A stretch of DNA of 64,000 nt from Enoplolaimus lenunculus (lineage: Eukaryota > Nematoda > Enoplea > Enoplida > Thoracostomopsidae). Position numbers and translations under genes: made by a program. Positions 13,067 to 25,900 of this stretch are shown here, in pieces. How positions within the stretch are numbered: position 1 is the first letter of the stretch; every line of letters begins with the position of its first letter. The DNA lies in the NCBI GenBank assembly GCA_030248215.1, contig JASANG010003482.1, forward strand, positions 186,001 through 250,000, written 5' to 3'. The notes beneath the pieces are model-generated. The model was not told where the DNA came from. It did no database searches and saw only the letters and a list, made by a program, of their open reading frames with translations.

Positions 13067-13347
13067 GGTTGCGCTATACTTTTGTTGATGTTCGGCGCCG
13101 TCCGTCACCCGTACGGCGTCGTCGTCCGTCACCCGTACGGCGTCGCCGTCCGTCAGCCGTATGGCACCATCCGTCACGGTTTGTCATCCGTACGGCGCCG
13201 TCCGTCACCGTCCGGCGCTGTTCGTTACCGTTCATCACTTTCCGGTATCATACGTGTGTAATTTGTGTAAGATATGGCACGATGGAACGGTGACGGACGG
13301 CGTTACACGGTGACGGACGGCTCCGGAAGTCAAGTATAGCGCAATCC
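13067..13347. mobile_element. Inverted-repeat element, family D, with minisatellite core
   Basis: The ends are GGTTGCGCTATACTT (13067) and AAGTATAGCGCAATCC (to 13347), inverted repeats with one change. The core is made of repeated CGTCCGTCACCCGTACGG units and, at the right, their inverted form GGTGACGGACGG, giving a GC-rich hairpin-prone interior. No clear target duplication was identified, so the superfamily is unknown. Confidence 0.7.
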
Positions 13348-13437
13348 TATCAAAGCATGTGGCAAAATTTAATCACGATTGGTGTATGGTCATACGTATC
13401 TAAGTAAAACAGTTAAAATTGACACCATCAACAGTTC

Positions 13438-13451
13438 GGGGGGGGGGGGGG
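13438..13451 (+). repeat. G14 homopolymer
   Basis: Fourteen consecutive G residues in otherwise AT-rich spacer. A possible site of length variation or assembly error; no function inferred. Confidence 0.9.
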
Positions 13452-13747
13452 TTGGCGTTATTAAAATGTATCCTTAAACACTTCTCTCATAGGTATACGC
13501 TTATGGTTAGACCAAGGCAAATAAGTTTGTTTCAGAAAAGGTTTTTCTAAGCCAGAGGCTCTGACTTTAGGCCTTTACCTAAGTTTAAGTCAATTTGAAA
13601 TTTGGGGCAAGTATACAAAGGCCAAATTGCATCATATTTCATTTTAGTCCATCAGTTGTTGGGGATGTTGTGACCAGTAAGAACGCTTTGGGCCGTTTCA
13701 TTTGCCAAAAGTATGTACATACTTGTTTTTAGAACACTACGTATATG

Positions 13748-13904
13748 CAGGCCCGTAGCCAGTTCACCTAGCTGGGGGGCTAAAAAATTTTTTCCAGAGG
13801 GCGCACAAGAGTTTTCGATGAATTACAAAAGCGGTTGAAAATTTTCTACGTGGGGTACCAAAATTATTGCATAGTTGCTGCGCTCCCTCTGGCTACGGGT
13901 CCGA
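13748..13904. mobile_element. Short MITE with CCGTAGCCAG ends
   Basis: CAGGCCCGTAGCCAG at the left is matched in inverted form by CTGGCTACGGGTCC at the right, about 155 bp overall. This terminus type is common among hAT-like MITEs of invertebrates. I could not find a clean target duplication, so the boundaries are approximate. A fragment of similar style lies near 14455-14510. Confidence 0.6.
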
Positions 13905-15381
13905 CTATCTGGTTCATATTGTACTGTAATTATATTAGCTCGTAAATTATGTATGTTATGGAGCAAACAAACATGACTTTCGCTGTATTATTTTTAAATA
14001 ATTTTGTTCTTAATGTGCTAATATTTTAAACTATTTGAACAAACTGACTTGAGAGTTCTGATACGGCTTAATTGTTGCCGTTTTTGCTGAGTCTGTCAGG
14101 TTCGAATTGACCGGCGCATTCAACGAGACCACCTATTCAACAGGGATCAACTCACATAGGTCAGAAATTTCTAAATCCGTCACTGCTCGAATTTTATTGA
14201 AATTATAAAATTAACTTTTAAATTTTTTCAATTCTAAGCGTGCAGTTGAATTGGAAGTGTAAAGATTAATAGCAAACCTTAAAATCCGCAAAAATTGGTT
14301 TGAAAATAGTTTAGTTGTGCGTTAAACTTTGCGTAATATGTATTTTTACTGAATAATTTAATTTTCCAGCTTTAATAATTATAGAGTAATTTTTTTCTTA
14401 CGCTTTGAAATTTTCGCGTTTCAAGAAATATACAAGCAATTTAAAACTAACTACGGGAGCCAAAATTTTTCCAAGGGGTGGCTGAGCCCCATTTCGCCAC
14501 TGGCATGACTGGCTTATATCTGCCCATAGATAAATTTTGATGAACAGTAGCTAACATATGCATGATCAATGGCGTACCGCGTAATTTAGATTAGTGGGTA
14601 CCAACCGCAAAAAGTGACAAAAATTATGCAAGCCGTTACTTTTGGTTCAATAAACGACAGTATCTCTGTGAGAAACGAATACGGGCTGGCGTGGACCGCG
14701 TATCCTGCCTCCGTGCCGTTCGTTTATGTGCTGTATAGGAAATTTTACATACTTTTTAATATGTTATGGTTTGGCATTCCTGCAACCAAGCGGTCATTTA
14801 TACATACAGCTTATTTTGTCCAGTTATTATTTTGCTGACATTTTTGTGTCTCGCTACACTTTTTTTTACATATATTTGTTTGCATTTGACGCTTTGCCTG
14901 CCATAATTCGATGCATATTTTGTATATTACGTTGTTATTATTTTGCAGTTGTTTTTATTGTTAATTGGGTTTTATGATATAACTGACGATTAGAAGCACT
15001 TTTAACAAAAATTTTAAACTTTCAATTTTTTTCGTTTCTCTAAAAAATATATTTTAGAGATCATGAGAAACGGCATTTATTTTAGGGCAAGCAATTGCGC
15101 GTCCAGATTTTATTGACGGATGCGCGAAGCAAAATATAATTATTTTTCTAAATCTTAACACAAAGATTTGGTTTCGATTCGTGTTGTCGTGTGAAGGGCA
15201 CAAGGCCTGGGTGGCATACCTTGGATCCGCTAGTGGAGGCAAGTTGTCTAGCTAAGTATAAGATCCTAAGCAAACAGCTAAAATTACTGTAATTGTGAAA
15301 CTGCCTTGTGTTTTACGGCTCACGTAAAAATCAGGGGCTGAACGTTTTTGTGCGGGTTGTAATAGGGTTACGCCTAAGTTT

Positions 15382-15474
15382 TAGACTATTTTTTGCTTAG
15401 GCTTAGGCTAAGATATAAGCGGTCATTCTTACACCTAGGCTTAGAAATAGGAATATGCTTATACTACTGTTATG
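15382..15474 (+). repeat. Dispersed repeat with TTAGGC cassette (copy)
   Basis: Begins TTAGACTATTTTTTGC, continues with CTTAGGCTTAGGC and related degenerate hexamers, and ends with CTTATACTACTGTT. The same head, hexamer cassette and tail recur near 17250, 44502 and 49953, and in part elsewhere, so this is one dispersed family and not random hexamers. Confidence 0.6.
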
Positions 15475-15941
15475 GCATGGTTCTATCATTGGCTCGTAGT
15501 ACCAACCTAAAATCACTGAACCTTTTCACCGCGTTGAATTGAAAATACATGTTGTGAATTTTCAATATATATTTGCCGACATTATAAATAAACAAATTTT
15601 TCGTTAAAATACATAAATCTGTGTACTTCATTAGTTGCATATATTTTATTCGCAGCATAATTTTTGTTTTTATATTCTGAACGGACGGTGTCTCTTAAGT
15701 ACTGATGTCTATTGTATTCTCAATGTTCCAAGTTTACGAAACATTAAACGTTACTGTGAGTGGCGCAACGAAATTATACTCGAGCGACTACTTCTATACT
15801 TTTCCAAAAGTTCAAAATTTGAATTAAAAACGGATATTGCGTTTGATATCGCAGTCTCCTCTTCAACTGTTTTTGCAATATGTTTCATGACAGATGTCGA
15901 AAATTGGTCGTGCAGATGCAGCTGCTGTTAATCGGTTAATA

Positions 15942-16339
15942 GTGACCCAAATAAGAGAGGGTCCCCATTTTGAGTCCCAATCAATAGGATTTCGTATCCC
16001 TAATAAAGAATCCCTAAACCCAGATTAGAGTCCATAAATGTCAATTATCCCAATTGTAGCGTATAAATGAATCCAGGACCAAATAAAGTTGAGTTCGAAA
16101 CTTTAAAGCATACTTAAGTTTTGAAAGTACATTCCCTATTATAACCTTGCATTATCAGTCAAGCTATTGACATAAGACAAATAAACGTTTAATTCAATGG
16201 ATAACTGCAGTACGGAATACATATCAGCAACGAAGGGTGGCTGAACGTGGGTTAAAAATAAATAACAGTCCGTAACCGAATAACAGGGGTACCCTCCGGA
16301 AAAGTTAAATAAATATTAGTCTCCTCTTATTCGGGTCAC
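15942..16339 (+). mobile_element. TA-flanked MITE, family E, copy 1
   Basis: The left end GTGACCCAAATAAGAGAGGG and the right end CTCTTATTCGGGTCAC are inverted relatives, each bordered by TA. The interior (CCCCATTTTGAGTCCCAATC, CATAAATGTCAATT) matches the reverse strand of the element at 45695. It is noncoding and probably a Tc1/mariner-style non-autonomous element. Confidence 0.7.
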
Positions 16340-16372
16340 TACAGTATTATTTTCCTGTGGTAATGGTATCAG

Positions 16373-16680
16373 GCAGCAGCCGGAGGTGACAAATCCCGGA
16401 GCCGGAGGTCAACGAAACTTGCCGGAGCCGGAGGCGAGGCGAAATAGGTAGTAAAATTGATGGTTAATTAGTTAACTTTAGCCAATATCTGCAATATGTT
16501 GCAGTTTGGTTTTTCTCTAATTTTGTTGCTAAATTTGGGAATTCTTTCTTGAAAATTGTGACAAAAGTAAAACGAAACGCGCTAAACAGATAAATGTTGC
16601 AAAATTGTGCACATTTTGACTGCCGGAAATGTCGGAATCTCCGGCAAAAATTCTACCGGAGCCGGAGCCCGGTTGTGCAC
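16373..16680 (-). mobile_element. MITE, family C, copy 1
   Basis: A 308-bp GC-ended element rich in GCCGGAGCC, bounded by the 12-bp direct repeat TAATGGTATCAG (16361-16372, 16681-16692). Ends such as CGGTTGTGCAC resemble other MITE ends in the window. It is an uninterrupted relative of the element at 44980-45505 and shows what that element looked like before a family A MITE entered it. Confidence 0.7.
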
Positions 16681-17249
16681 TAATGGTATCAGTTTTAGCG
16701 TGATAACCACCGGAAATGAATTTATCTTCACGTGTCTGCCGCAATGATAAACAACGCACGGACTAATCGTCGAACAAAATTTAGAGAAGCGGATTGAATT
16801 ATCGGCCAACGTTACTTTTACGGGCCTATTCTTTTCCATATTTGTATCATCTTTCGTTCTTGCATGATCCAGAAATATTTTGCTAGATTCCTACAATATC
16901 GGTAGTGAACTTACCGTTCACAATGTTTCGCGACAAATTTTGTTAAAATTTTAAAAATAGCCGAATTTTTTAAAAATAAAACCAAAAGTTTGACGTTTTA
17001 GATTTTTGCTAACATCCCCTACGGCTACAGCAAGTTTTGATGATCTCCGCTGCATGCACCTAGCACATTATATCGCTTATCTGAACAATCAACGCAAAAT
17101 CGTTTACTAGAATATATAATCATTATATAATCATTGTGCAAATGCAGATTTGGTTAACTAAATGCAAGTATTCAAAGTATACATGCCGAAAGTTTCGTGC
17201 CACAAATTTAATTGCGAGGCCATTCAAAATTTTAAAAGCTGTACTCTAA

Positions 17250-17345
17250 TTTTTTGCTTGAGCATAGGCTTATATTCTTACGTTTAGGCTTAGGAATTTG
17301 ACCTAGACTATTGTTCCGGCCCGCTCTATTCATTGGCCAAAGAAA
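17250..17345 (+). repeat. Dispersed repeat with TTAGGC cassette (copy)
   Basis: TTTTTTGCTTGAGC, then TTAGGCTTAGG, then a tail ACTATTGTTCCGGCCCG followed by CATTGGCC. The head, cassette and tail order matches the other family members. Confidence 0.6.
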
Positions 17346-18498
17346 GCCACTAGCCAGCATTTCACTGGGATGTTGGGATGGGAGACGTTTACCATCACCA
17401 GTAATAAACAGCAGCCTTACGCTAAACCTCAACACATAGTTTGCACAATGTCATGATGCGATTTGCGGAAGGTGCATGCAAACAAGTTCACAAAATGCAA
17501 TACGCACAAAATTATACACAATTTGGCACATAAGTGTATAGACAACAGGTAACACAATATTATACCATGATTGCGAATAATCGCAATTACGAATTTATGC
17601 GTAAGCCTATTTTAAGCAAGTTATTTACATACAACAATCAGCAAATAAAACCCCACCTAATATATAATATCGATCCTCACGATAGTGTACTATTTCCTGT
17701 CAGGCATGATGCTAAAATATGGACGTAGCCAAGATTTCGTCTCGGGAAAGGATAACCACGTCTTGCGAGCGAACCAGACAAGTTTTCAAACTTTGCAGGT
17801 TATTCTACAACATGTTAAACTGCATTTTCTATCTTTCCAGAAATGTAGGGGATGTATTCTTCTAGTATGCATCCCTTGTGTTAAAATTGGCCCTTTCCTT
17901 TTGCTCAAAACGCCACCAAACACTAGGCAAAGATGTTACACGCGTCGATATATAATAACACGCGTCGAACATGGCCGTAGGTTTAACGTTTTGATTATTC
18001 CCGGCATTTAGTTCGCGATTTGTTCTCAATATGAGATCAACTCAACATAAACCCCTAACTTATACTAGTATCAGCACAACATACGCAATATTCTGTACAT
18101 ACTTCAAGCAATAGATTAATACAGTTTTGAAAACTTGCAATTTGCAAAGATATGAACGCAACAAACTATACTGCGCTAAACAATTTTAAACAGCCTATTG
18201 AAATCCATATATTCTCTAGTACCATTATTTACTTTGCTAAATTTCAGCCAACGTCGCAAAGCAATCCACGTGGGATAATCTCTTAAACACTCTGTCCTAA
18301 TCTGACTCTGATTGCTACGACAGCGAGGTTTACAAATTCACTGTCAGTAACTAGATTACCTTGAACTACAAATTCAGTATTAGCGGAGAAAAAATATGTA
18401 TTCCTGTCTTAAATTAATTGGTTAAAAAGACAGAACAAACAATTACTTTCAACAGACTTATCAAACGACCCGTCGTCATCCATAAAGTTGCATTATTT

Positions 18499-18674
18499 GG
18501 GCGGTGCTATACTTTTTGACTATTTTAATGCCGTTCGAAGTTGTTCGGCTATGTCTATCACCCACCATACGGCGACGAATCTGAAGTGCCGCACGGAACC
18601 GCATAACAATTTGTAAACAAAACTTTTAACTTGCCAGGAACCATTGGGTGCCGCACGACTAGTATAGCGTCTGC
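18499..18674. mobile_element. Inverted-repeat element, family D, copy 2
   Basis: GGCGGTGCTATACTTTTTG at the left and AGTATAGCGTCTGCC at the right form decayed inverted ends like those at 13067. The interior carries the pieces CCACCATACGGCG and GTGCCGCACG. It is about 175 bp and noncoding. Confidence 0.6.
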
Positions 18675-18836
18675 CTTTCATCACATCAAAACAGCTGCAC
18701 TATAACAGCCGTTTCGGCACGTGACCTTCCTTTACTGCTTTGGCCAAGCTTGGATCGAAACATGTAAACAATTCCAATTATTGTGAGCAAAAATCTGACT
18801 AAATTTCAGTAAAAATAATGAATTAATTTCTTAAAA

Positions 18837-21800
18837 TCATGATTTACCAGCTTCAGAGCGGTCTTCTTTGGCTGATTTTTGTCCCGACACTCGGTCTAAA
18901 AACGCAGCGCGTTTCCGTCGAATTTCATCTGTGAGTTTTTGATTAGACACATTAGCTGACACCGTACTTGAACTTAAAGTTGAAGATACGTTTGACACTG
19001 GTATTACTTTTCCGTTTTGAAGCGAACTAGGAATTTCTGTTGCTAAAGCAGTGGCCGATTGTTTACTAGTTTTCTTTTGATCACAAGACCGAGGCTGATT
19101 TTTCCAAGCATTTGGTTGTTGCGGGTTTTCGTTTGAAGTATTTTGTGTTGGACCGTCAAAAATGCCTATAATATATTAAAAACATTACAGAACCATGCTT
19201 ATCAGATACCTAAAAATTGAATATGCTATAATGCCAGATTAGCAAACTGAATAAATCACAGCCTATGTTACGCAAGTGTCTTTTCAGTTGCCAGCTTATA
19301 CCCTATTCACCCATCTTAAAACTCTTAAAAATGGAAAGAGAACGTGTATATCTGTTTTAAAACTAATTAATTAACTTAAAATTAGGAATTAAAAATTCGC
19401 TTTCAATTGGTTTTTCAAAACATAGCTTGCTTACTAAGCTCAATCGCGTTTGGTTCTTCTTCTTAAATTCCATCGACAACATGTAAAAATAATCATTAAT
19501 TAATTAACCGTATTAAAATCCGAGATCGAAAAACTTTTTCTAAATAAGCGAAAATAAATAAATTGTATCTTGAATAAAGCACCCACTAATTCAAGCTGAT
19601 ACCCCTCTCCAGCCAATGTTAACTATAAGGGCATGTACACTATACAAGCATAAACCTAAACCCAAGTCTAAGCCTAAAAATAAGCATAAAAATCCTAAGC
19701 CTCTCAGTCCCCATCCTATCACCCAGTTGACATGTACTTTTCCCAACATGCATGAGCATACATTGCTCACTTAGCTGAATTGCTTTTCGTTCTTCTTCTT
19801 GTTCCATTGACACCAGGCTTTGCTCCATCGCTTGCCGCAAAGCCTCATCGTCAGCGGCGTCTTGTTCGTGTCTCGATGTGCTCAAAAGACGTTTCAGAGA
19901 AGGTTCAGCGTTATCCAGATCTTCCTGGCTCATTTTCAAAGCTTTCTGAATCCAAACGAAATATGAAAACACCAAAATTATTTATTATGCAAATAGGGTT
20001 ATTTTAATCTGTAGTGACAACGATCTGGCATACATATGGCTCTCGATAAAAACGACAATTTTATCGGTAACCGCCACCCCCCAACATTTCGCAATTAATG
20101 TCTGTACTTTCGAACACGAGCATAGAAGCATGTCTTTATTTAGGATTTTTTATACTAAAATTCTTGCCTTTTCTTAATTTTTAGAAAAATTTCGGAGATA
20201 GAGAGAACGCCCCATTTGCTACTGCCCACAGCGATTGCGCGGGGAACCGTAACCTGCACACTCAATCCAACAATACCTCTAAATCAGCGTCAGCTTCATC
20301 CGCCGTCTCAGACAAACGATGGCTCTCAGACGGTCCTGGCTTGTTGCTCTTTGTGGTGGCACTAGTTGTTTTCCCAGAGCTAGCTTTGTATAGCGCTTTC
20401 ATCGCAAGTGCTACTTTTGGATCAACAGGAGCAGCGAGGAGCGCATCATTCGCAGGACAGTCGGGTAAATCGCCGCTGACAACAAATATCGTGTAACCTT
20501 CAAATAAGAGTGATCCATAGTAGCCAAAAATATATACACTTGTGCATCGTAATGACATTGAAATTTAAATTTCGGAGTGCAAAAACTTCGTGCAAGGGTG
20601 ACGGTATACACGTCATGCGGCACCATCCGCCGTCCGTTACAGTCCATCACCATCTTCACTTACGAATAAAAATCTCCGAAAAGAGCTAGCGATAACACAG
20701 CTGTGCAAGTAGTGGGGCCCATCCACCATCTTACAACATATTATACCACTTACCATCATTACGCAACTGAGTGAGATAAATCTGTAGATATGTATCTGAA
20801 ATGAGTTCAGGGCCTGGCAGCATCGAGTTTAGATTGAACCATTGATAACCAAATTTTCGTATCGTCAACCAGTGTTGGCGAAAATTACACACGTACGCAG
20901 TGAGGTCACTAAAATAACAAGTCGTATTCTCTAATATTGCACAAAAGATTATCCTATCACTCGCGTAAGCAAACGGCACGACCAATCGCTCTGAAACTCT
21001 ACTTATAAGTTATGTGTACCTTTTAAAACGTCCAACAACTTAAACTTCGTTTATGTTATTCGATATCAATAAACTAACAGTCAGTAAATACAAACACATA
21101 TTAATAAAACACATGAACAAACATCAAAATTGCGAAAATATAGCAGCTAATATTTATTAAAAGCTACAATTAACTTTAATCTTACGTTGGATCAGCTTGT
21201 GCAGCAATTGCAATCGGAGCCGATGAGCTCATTATATTGACAAGCTCGAGATCCCAGCATTTGAGCGCCGCCGATATTACTTGGACGGAAAAGTAACCAC
21301 TGTCGTCCATATTTTGGGATTCTTGCTAAAATAGCATAAAAAACACTGTATCACCAAAACATAAGACAACCGAAGCATTTAATGATAATGTAACTATCCA
21401 TTACACAAACACATAATATGCACAAACGCATCGTGTCCTGGAAACCAATTAGCATAGCGCAAAAGGTTGTACCGATATTCCGTGCAATCTAATTCCTGTG
21501 TATGTCAAAGCTTAACTGAGCTCCTACAAACGCCACAGCGTAACACAACCAGCAAACAACATTCACTGACAAAATTGGAGAAATCTTATCAAATTTGATT
21601 ATTAAACGTCTAATGCAGCTTTGGCTCCAGCCAAGAAAAAGTTCGGATTCGACTACATATTCTGTACAAACAAAGATAGAATCCGATTATGGAAAATCAC
21701 GGATCGACTCCAGCCTGGCTAAACCAACAAATATTCCAACCCCCATCAGAAGACAAATTCATTTAATTTCTGCTTGCACATTGGTTCCTACAGGTATAGC

Positions 21801-22143
21801 CAACGCTATAAAATTTCATAATTAAGTTATCCAAAACAGTCATATACGTGGCACCAAGTAGCGCACTAGCGTCAATAACTTTTCTGCCGCACAGACAAAA
21901 ATCAAATAAAATAAGTCGCCGATCAACAATCAATCTACAATCAACTGCCAAACAATACAAGACTCAAACAAATCTTACAGCTATAAACCGTTGATATTCT
22001 TCTGACTGAACACCCGCTTCCGCCATAAAAGCGCCTTCGGTTTCATCGAGTGATTTTGCAATTTGTGCTAAATCCAGTACGGTGAAAAATTCGCCTTGAA
22101 GCAATGCGTTTAGTGCATGTTGCGCACACAACATACCTTCTTG
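18837..22143 (-). CDS. ATXN3: Ataxin-3, Josephin-family deubiquitinase (first exon not found)
   Basis: Cysteine protease that trims ubiquitin chains. Exons in transcript order: 21979-22143, 21186-21325, 20754-20908, 20277-20497, 19771-19945, 18837-19165; phases agree throughout and give about 394 residues. The Josephin domain has the catalytic Cys in QEGMLCAQH, His in RQHWLTIRK and Asn in QWFNLNS, plus the family strings NMDDSGYFSVQVIS, GPELISDTYL and VVSGDLPDC. The helical tail carries ubiquitin-interacting motifs ADLEKALKMSQED and DEALRQAMEQSLVSM, and a third, EEERKAIQLS, cut by the last intron. The C-terminus (LTDEIRRKRAAFLDRV) is Lys/Arg-rich. There is no polyglutamine tract, unlike human ATXN3. 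The expected tiny first exon (about 8-10 codons including the start ATG) was not located upstream of 22143. Confidence 0.93.
19655..19702 (-). repeat. TTAGGC-like hexamers in ataxin-3 intron
   Basis: AAACCTAAACCCAAGTCTAAGCCTAA and neighbouring CCTAAG units form a short degenerate run of the TTAGGC hexamer on the minus strand, within the last intron of the ataxin-3 gene. Confidence 0.5.
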
Positions 22144-22544
22144 CTAGAATAATGGTTATATATATGCATATATATAAATATATATATACATAATTATATA
22201 ATTTACATATACTGTAGTAACAATCGTATACCCAATAATGATTTTAACTTTTTGACTATTTTAATGTCTTTGGGAGTCGTCCGGTACCGTACCTACGGCA
22301 AGCTGAATTACAAATATTGTGTCATGTTTCCACACGGTTTCGGAAAATTTTCTTTCTAACCAAGTTTTAGAGTTTTGAAAGCTAAAACAGCACTTTACGC
22401 TCCCTAAGTTAAACAACCGATAGCAGTACTGTTTAATTGAAACCACAACTTCCAAGTTAAAACCATCTTAGTAAGCTCTTCCAAGTCTTGCGACCCTACG
22501 TAAACTACAAAATTAATCAAGTAAAAGTATCCACTAGTATGTAT

Positions 22545-22935
22545 CAGGGTGCAACCGTGAATAAACGTTCCGAAACTGGAAACTTAATAAAATACCGGGA
22601 CCGGAAACCAGAAAATACATGTTACCAAAAATTCATTTTTAACGCTATTTATCGTTTTAATGGTATAAACACACCATTTAGAATACCAAAATCATGAAAC
22701 AAATGCAGCAGCATGAAACGTATGATAAATTATGGAGTAGAACACAAATTGAATTGGCAATACGCGCTCAGGCAATTTTAGAAAAATAAGTTAAAATAAT
22801 ATACCAATTTTTCTCAATTTTCAAATGTGAAAATACCGAAAATACCGCAAAATTCCGGTGAAAAAATACGTACCGGATTTATTACCGAACCGGATAGTGA
22901 CAAATACCATATTTACTTACAGGAGTTGCACCCTG
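22545..22935 (-). mobile_element. hAT-like MITE, family A, diverged subfamily copy
   Basis: A 391-bp element from CAGGGTGCAACCG to GTTGCACCCTG with an 8-bp duplication carrying one change (GTATGTAT 22537-22544, GTATGCAT 22936-22943). Its interior contains CATGAAACAAATGCAGCAGC, the reverse complement of a string shared with the copies near 34180 and 45260, so these three form a subfamily distinct from the copies at 2544, 27152 and 34863. Confidence 0.82.
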
Positions 22936-25900
22936 GTATGCATGCATATATACATATACTTTACAAAATATCCAGATGTAGAAGTTTTCAAACCCAAAAA
23001 TTGTACTAAACATTTATATAACTATTTAATTTGTTCGGTATATACCTTTTCAAAATGAATGAGATCCATTTTTAATTAATTAAAAATGCTAAACAAATAA
23101 GCGGTTGATACGGTAACTTTTTAAATAAGGACACAGATATCGCAGTGACAGCATTTATCACAAAAATAATTTGTTGTAAAGTGTACTATTATTCGAGTAT
23201 TTTAATACATAGTATATAAATAACTATATCTAATAACAAACAACAAAATTACAAAATGTAAATAATTCACTCAGTATCGAATATATTAATTCAGTTCTAC
23301 AATTATGTCACGGAAACTATGGTGCTTCAATGTTAGCTAAAATAAATTTAGTACACCATTTACAAAATGTAAATAGAATTCAGTCTCCCATATTAAAATC
23401 CAAGAACTAAGCCAGATTTCATTCCGTGAGTGTATAATTTCATGGAGGACTTGTTTATGGGAAAGTACAGACAAACGAATTTTAACGCTACCACGTAATC
23501 GTTTGCTATCTTTTAAACCTATATATACAAGAAATTAGACAATGAATATAAATCCTCCAATACGCCCCATTTCATTGCCCATTGATCAAACCGACATCGC
23601 TTCAAATTTTACCGTATTTTCAACATCAGTATTTTTATTTTCCAAACGTAAATTTTTTATCTTTTTCCATAATTTCTTACAAAATAAACGCCGGCCGTGC
23701 GCTGACATCAACTTCACTTTCGAACGCATAAAACAAATACTATACCCAACCTTAACATTGCATTCACATTATTCCCTTCCGCCCACATCTTTCCAATCGC
23801 TAGTCGGCCCCTTTAAGGCCTTAATGTCACCAATCATGTATTTCAAAACATGCCGTATCTTTAAACTCTATGGTTGTATCCGATTATCATCCCGCTATAG
23901 TTGCCCAATTTTCACACACAATTTCCAACCAAAATACACTTTTCCCCTGTTGCTTGTATTTCCACTTGACTACATATATACATCGTAGATATATGCAATA
24001 AAACTAACGTTTTTATCTAATGCAGAGTTAGTTTCTATGCCGTCACGACATAACCACTAAACACATGCTTTTTGTCCGGCGTAGCAGCTATGGATGGGTG
24101 CGTGAACCAGAGGGTGCGTCTACTTATTAGAGACATCTTTACCTACCTTCGACTGAACATTTTTTCTACAATATTTAAAAATTGCACTTTACGGCAACTT
24201 TTCCCGACACCCACTTGAAATGTTTACGTTCCATCACCTCACAACAGCTAATTCCGAGGCTATTTTTCTTATGGAACATTCTAGACCATGTTCATTTTTC
24301 GGCATTTTCATATACTTCGTATGTCTAGTTGTAAGTATATACATATTTTTGCTACAACTAATAGTATTACACAGGTTTCCAATCGGAAGTATGAATCGGA
24401 ATTTAAGTTTTAGTATTCGATTAAAAAGTAGTGTATGGCTTTTGACTTTTCTTACAATATGTCTGTCTTTTTTCAGTAAAAATTTCTTGTATAGCTTACT
24501 GTCTTAGAGATCTACGCACCCTGTATATAAAACTTATATTTATGGAGGCTTGTCAATTCTAAAAGCACCCGGCCAATTCTTAGAGCACTGGATCAGCTTG
24601 GCATAAATTATAACTCCAGTTAAGCATTTTTAGCGTTCCAAAACTTTAAAATAAGAAGTCTTACGAAGCCATAAATAACAGAAACCAGATTTTTGAAAAT
24701 TAACCAATTCTATACAATGCACTGTTACTGCAGCAACAATGCTGTTGAACCAAATATCGAGCTATACTTCAAAATTTTCGTTAAAGGCAAAACTTAAAGT
24801 TGTCAATTGCAGTCACATTTTGATAAATGCTCTTTAGTAACAACTGAGAATACTTATTAAGAAAAACACAGATTTGAAAACAAACAAAACAGTCGAAATC
24901 TACGTTCCACCACCTTAAATGTTCACAACCGAAAAATCAGAATTCCAGCCAGTCGGAATGAAAGCCAAATTTTATCGGAAGTTTAGCCGTAATCGCAATT
25001 CCGTTGGAACCCTGGTATTACACAAAGCCGACCGGAAAAATGAAAGAATAAGTCACTTCACTACGAGTTAAGGAAAATCTAAATTTTATATAGGCAATTT
25101 AGAGTTAACTGAAGTCAGGCTTTGAGTTTTATAAATATATGACTGCATTACCGTTAAGTTTAAAATGCAAAATGCTCGAAACAAGTAAACTCATACTCAC
25201 AAGCTAATTTACTAAAAATAAAACACTTGTAAATAGCATTTAAAAGATGCTACACATTGAGCATGCATACTTTAGCAAAAGGTAAGCATAATAGTACCGG
25301 TTCAATCATGCACAATCCGTGTTCAACTTAGTTTTCGTTTCTACAGTTTTTCGAAAACAAATTGTCAAACCTGCGTTGCAATTGTGCCTATTTATTCAAT
25401 TTTGCGCTTAGATCAATCCAATCAATTCTTTCCTTGTAAGCTTTAGTTTATGTCTCATTGGTATTCCACTGATTGATATTAAGCCGATACAAAATGCGGC
25501 CCATGTTACTTTACGGGGCGTCCAGGTTTCTGGTGGGTCCATAAAACAGTAAGTTTAGATTCCAGGTAACATTTTTTGCTTAGGCTTAGGAACACATTTT
25601 TGCAACGCTTACGCTTTGGAATACGCTTATTTGCTGTTACGCTTCTTAAAGTAACATTGGCCCAAAAAATCGTAATGCATTCGGCTGAAAACTTTGCGTA
25701 ATAAGTTACAATACTTTACTGAATCCTTAAATATACAACTAAAGACCAACCGATGGTCGCATTGTTGTAACTCTGCAGTTTTATCACACATTTCAACGTA
25801 AAATAATTTTTAAACATCACTGAATTACAACTACGTTATTTTATGGCTCCATATTAGCACATTGCTATGTGCGTAATCGGACAGCAAGATAAACGTGGTT

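Larger units (their letters stand above)
9811..18836. other. Long intergenic spacer with transposon fossils
   Basis: No supported gene between the zinc-finger stop and the ataxin-3 stop on the other strand. ORFs here are under 100 codons and lack domains or coding-like composition. The stretch contains a CATT microsatellite, several terminal-inverted-repeat elements, two TTAGGC-bearing dispersed repeats and a G14 run, each listed separately. Confidence 0.55.

Noticed and set aside
23542-23988. 148-codon plus-strand ORF, the longest in the 22-28 kb spacer, and its neighbour at 24220-24507
   Set aside because: Composition is that of AT-rich noise (Phe, Ser, Tyr, Ile), with no domain, no splice context and no conserved motif.
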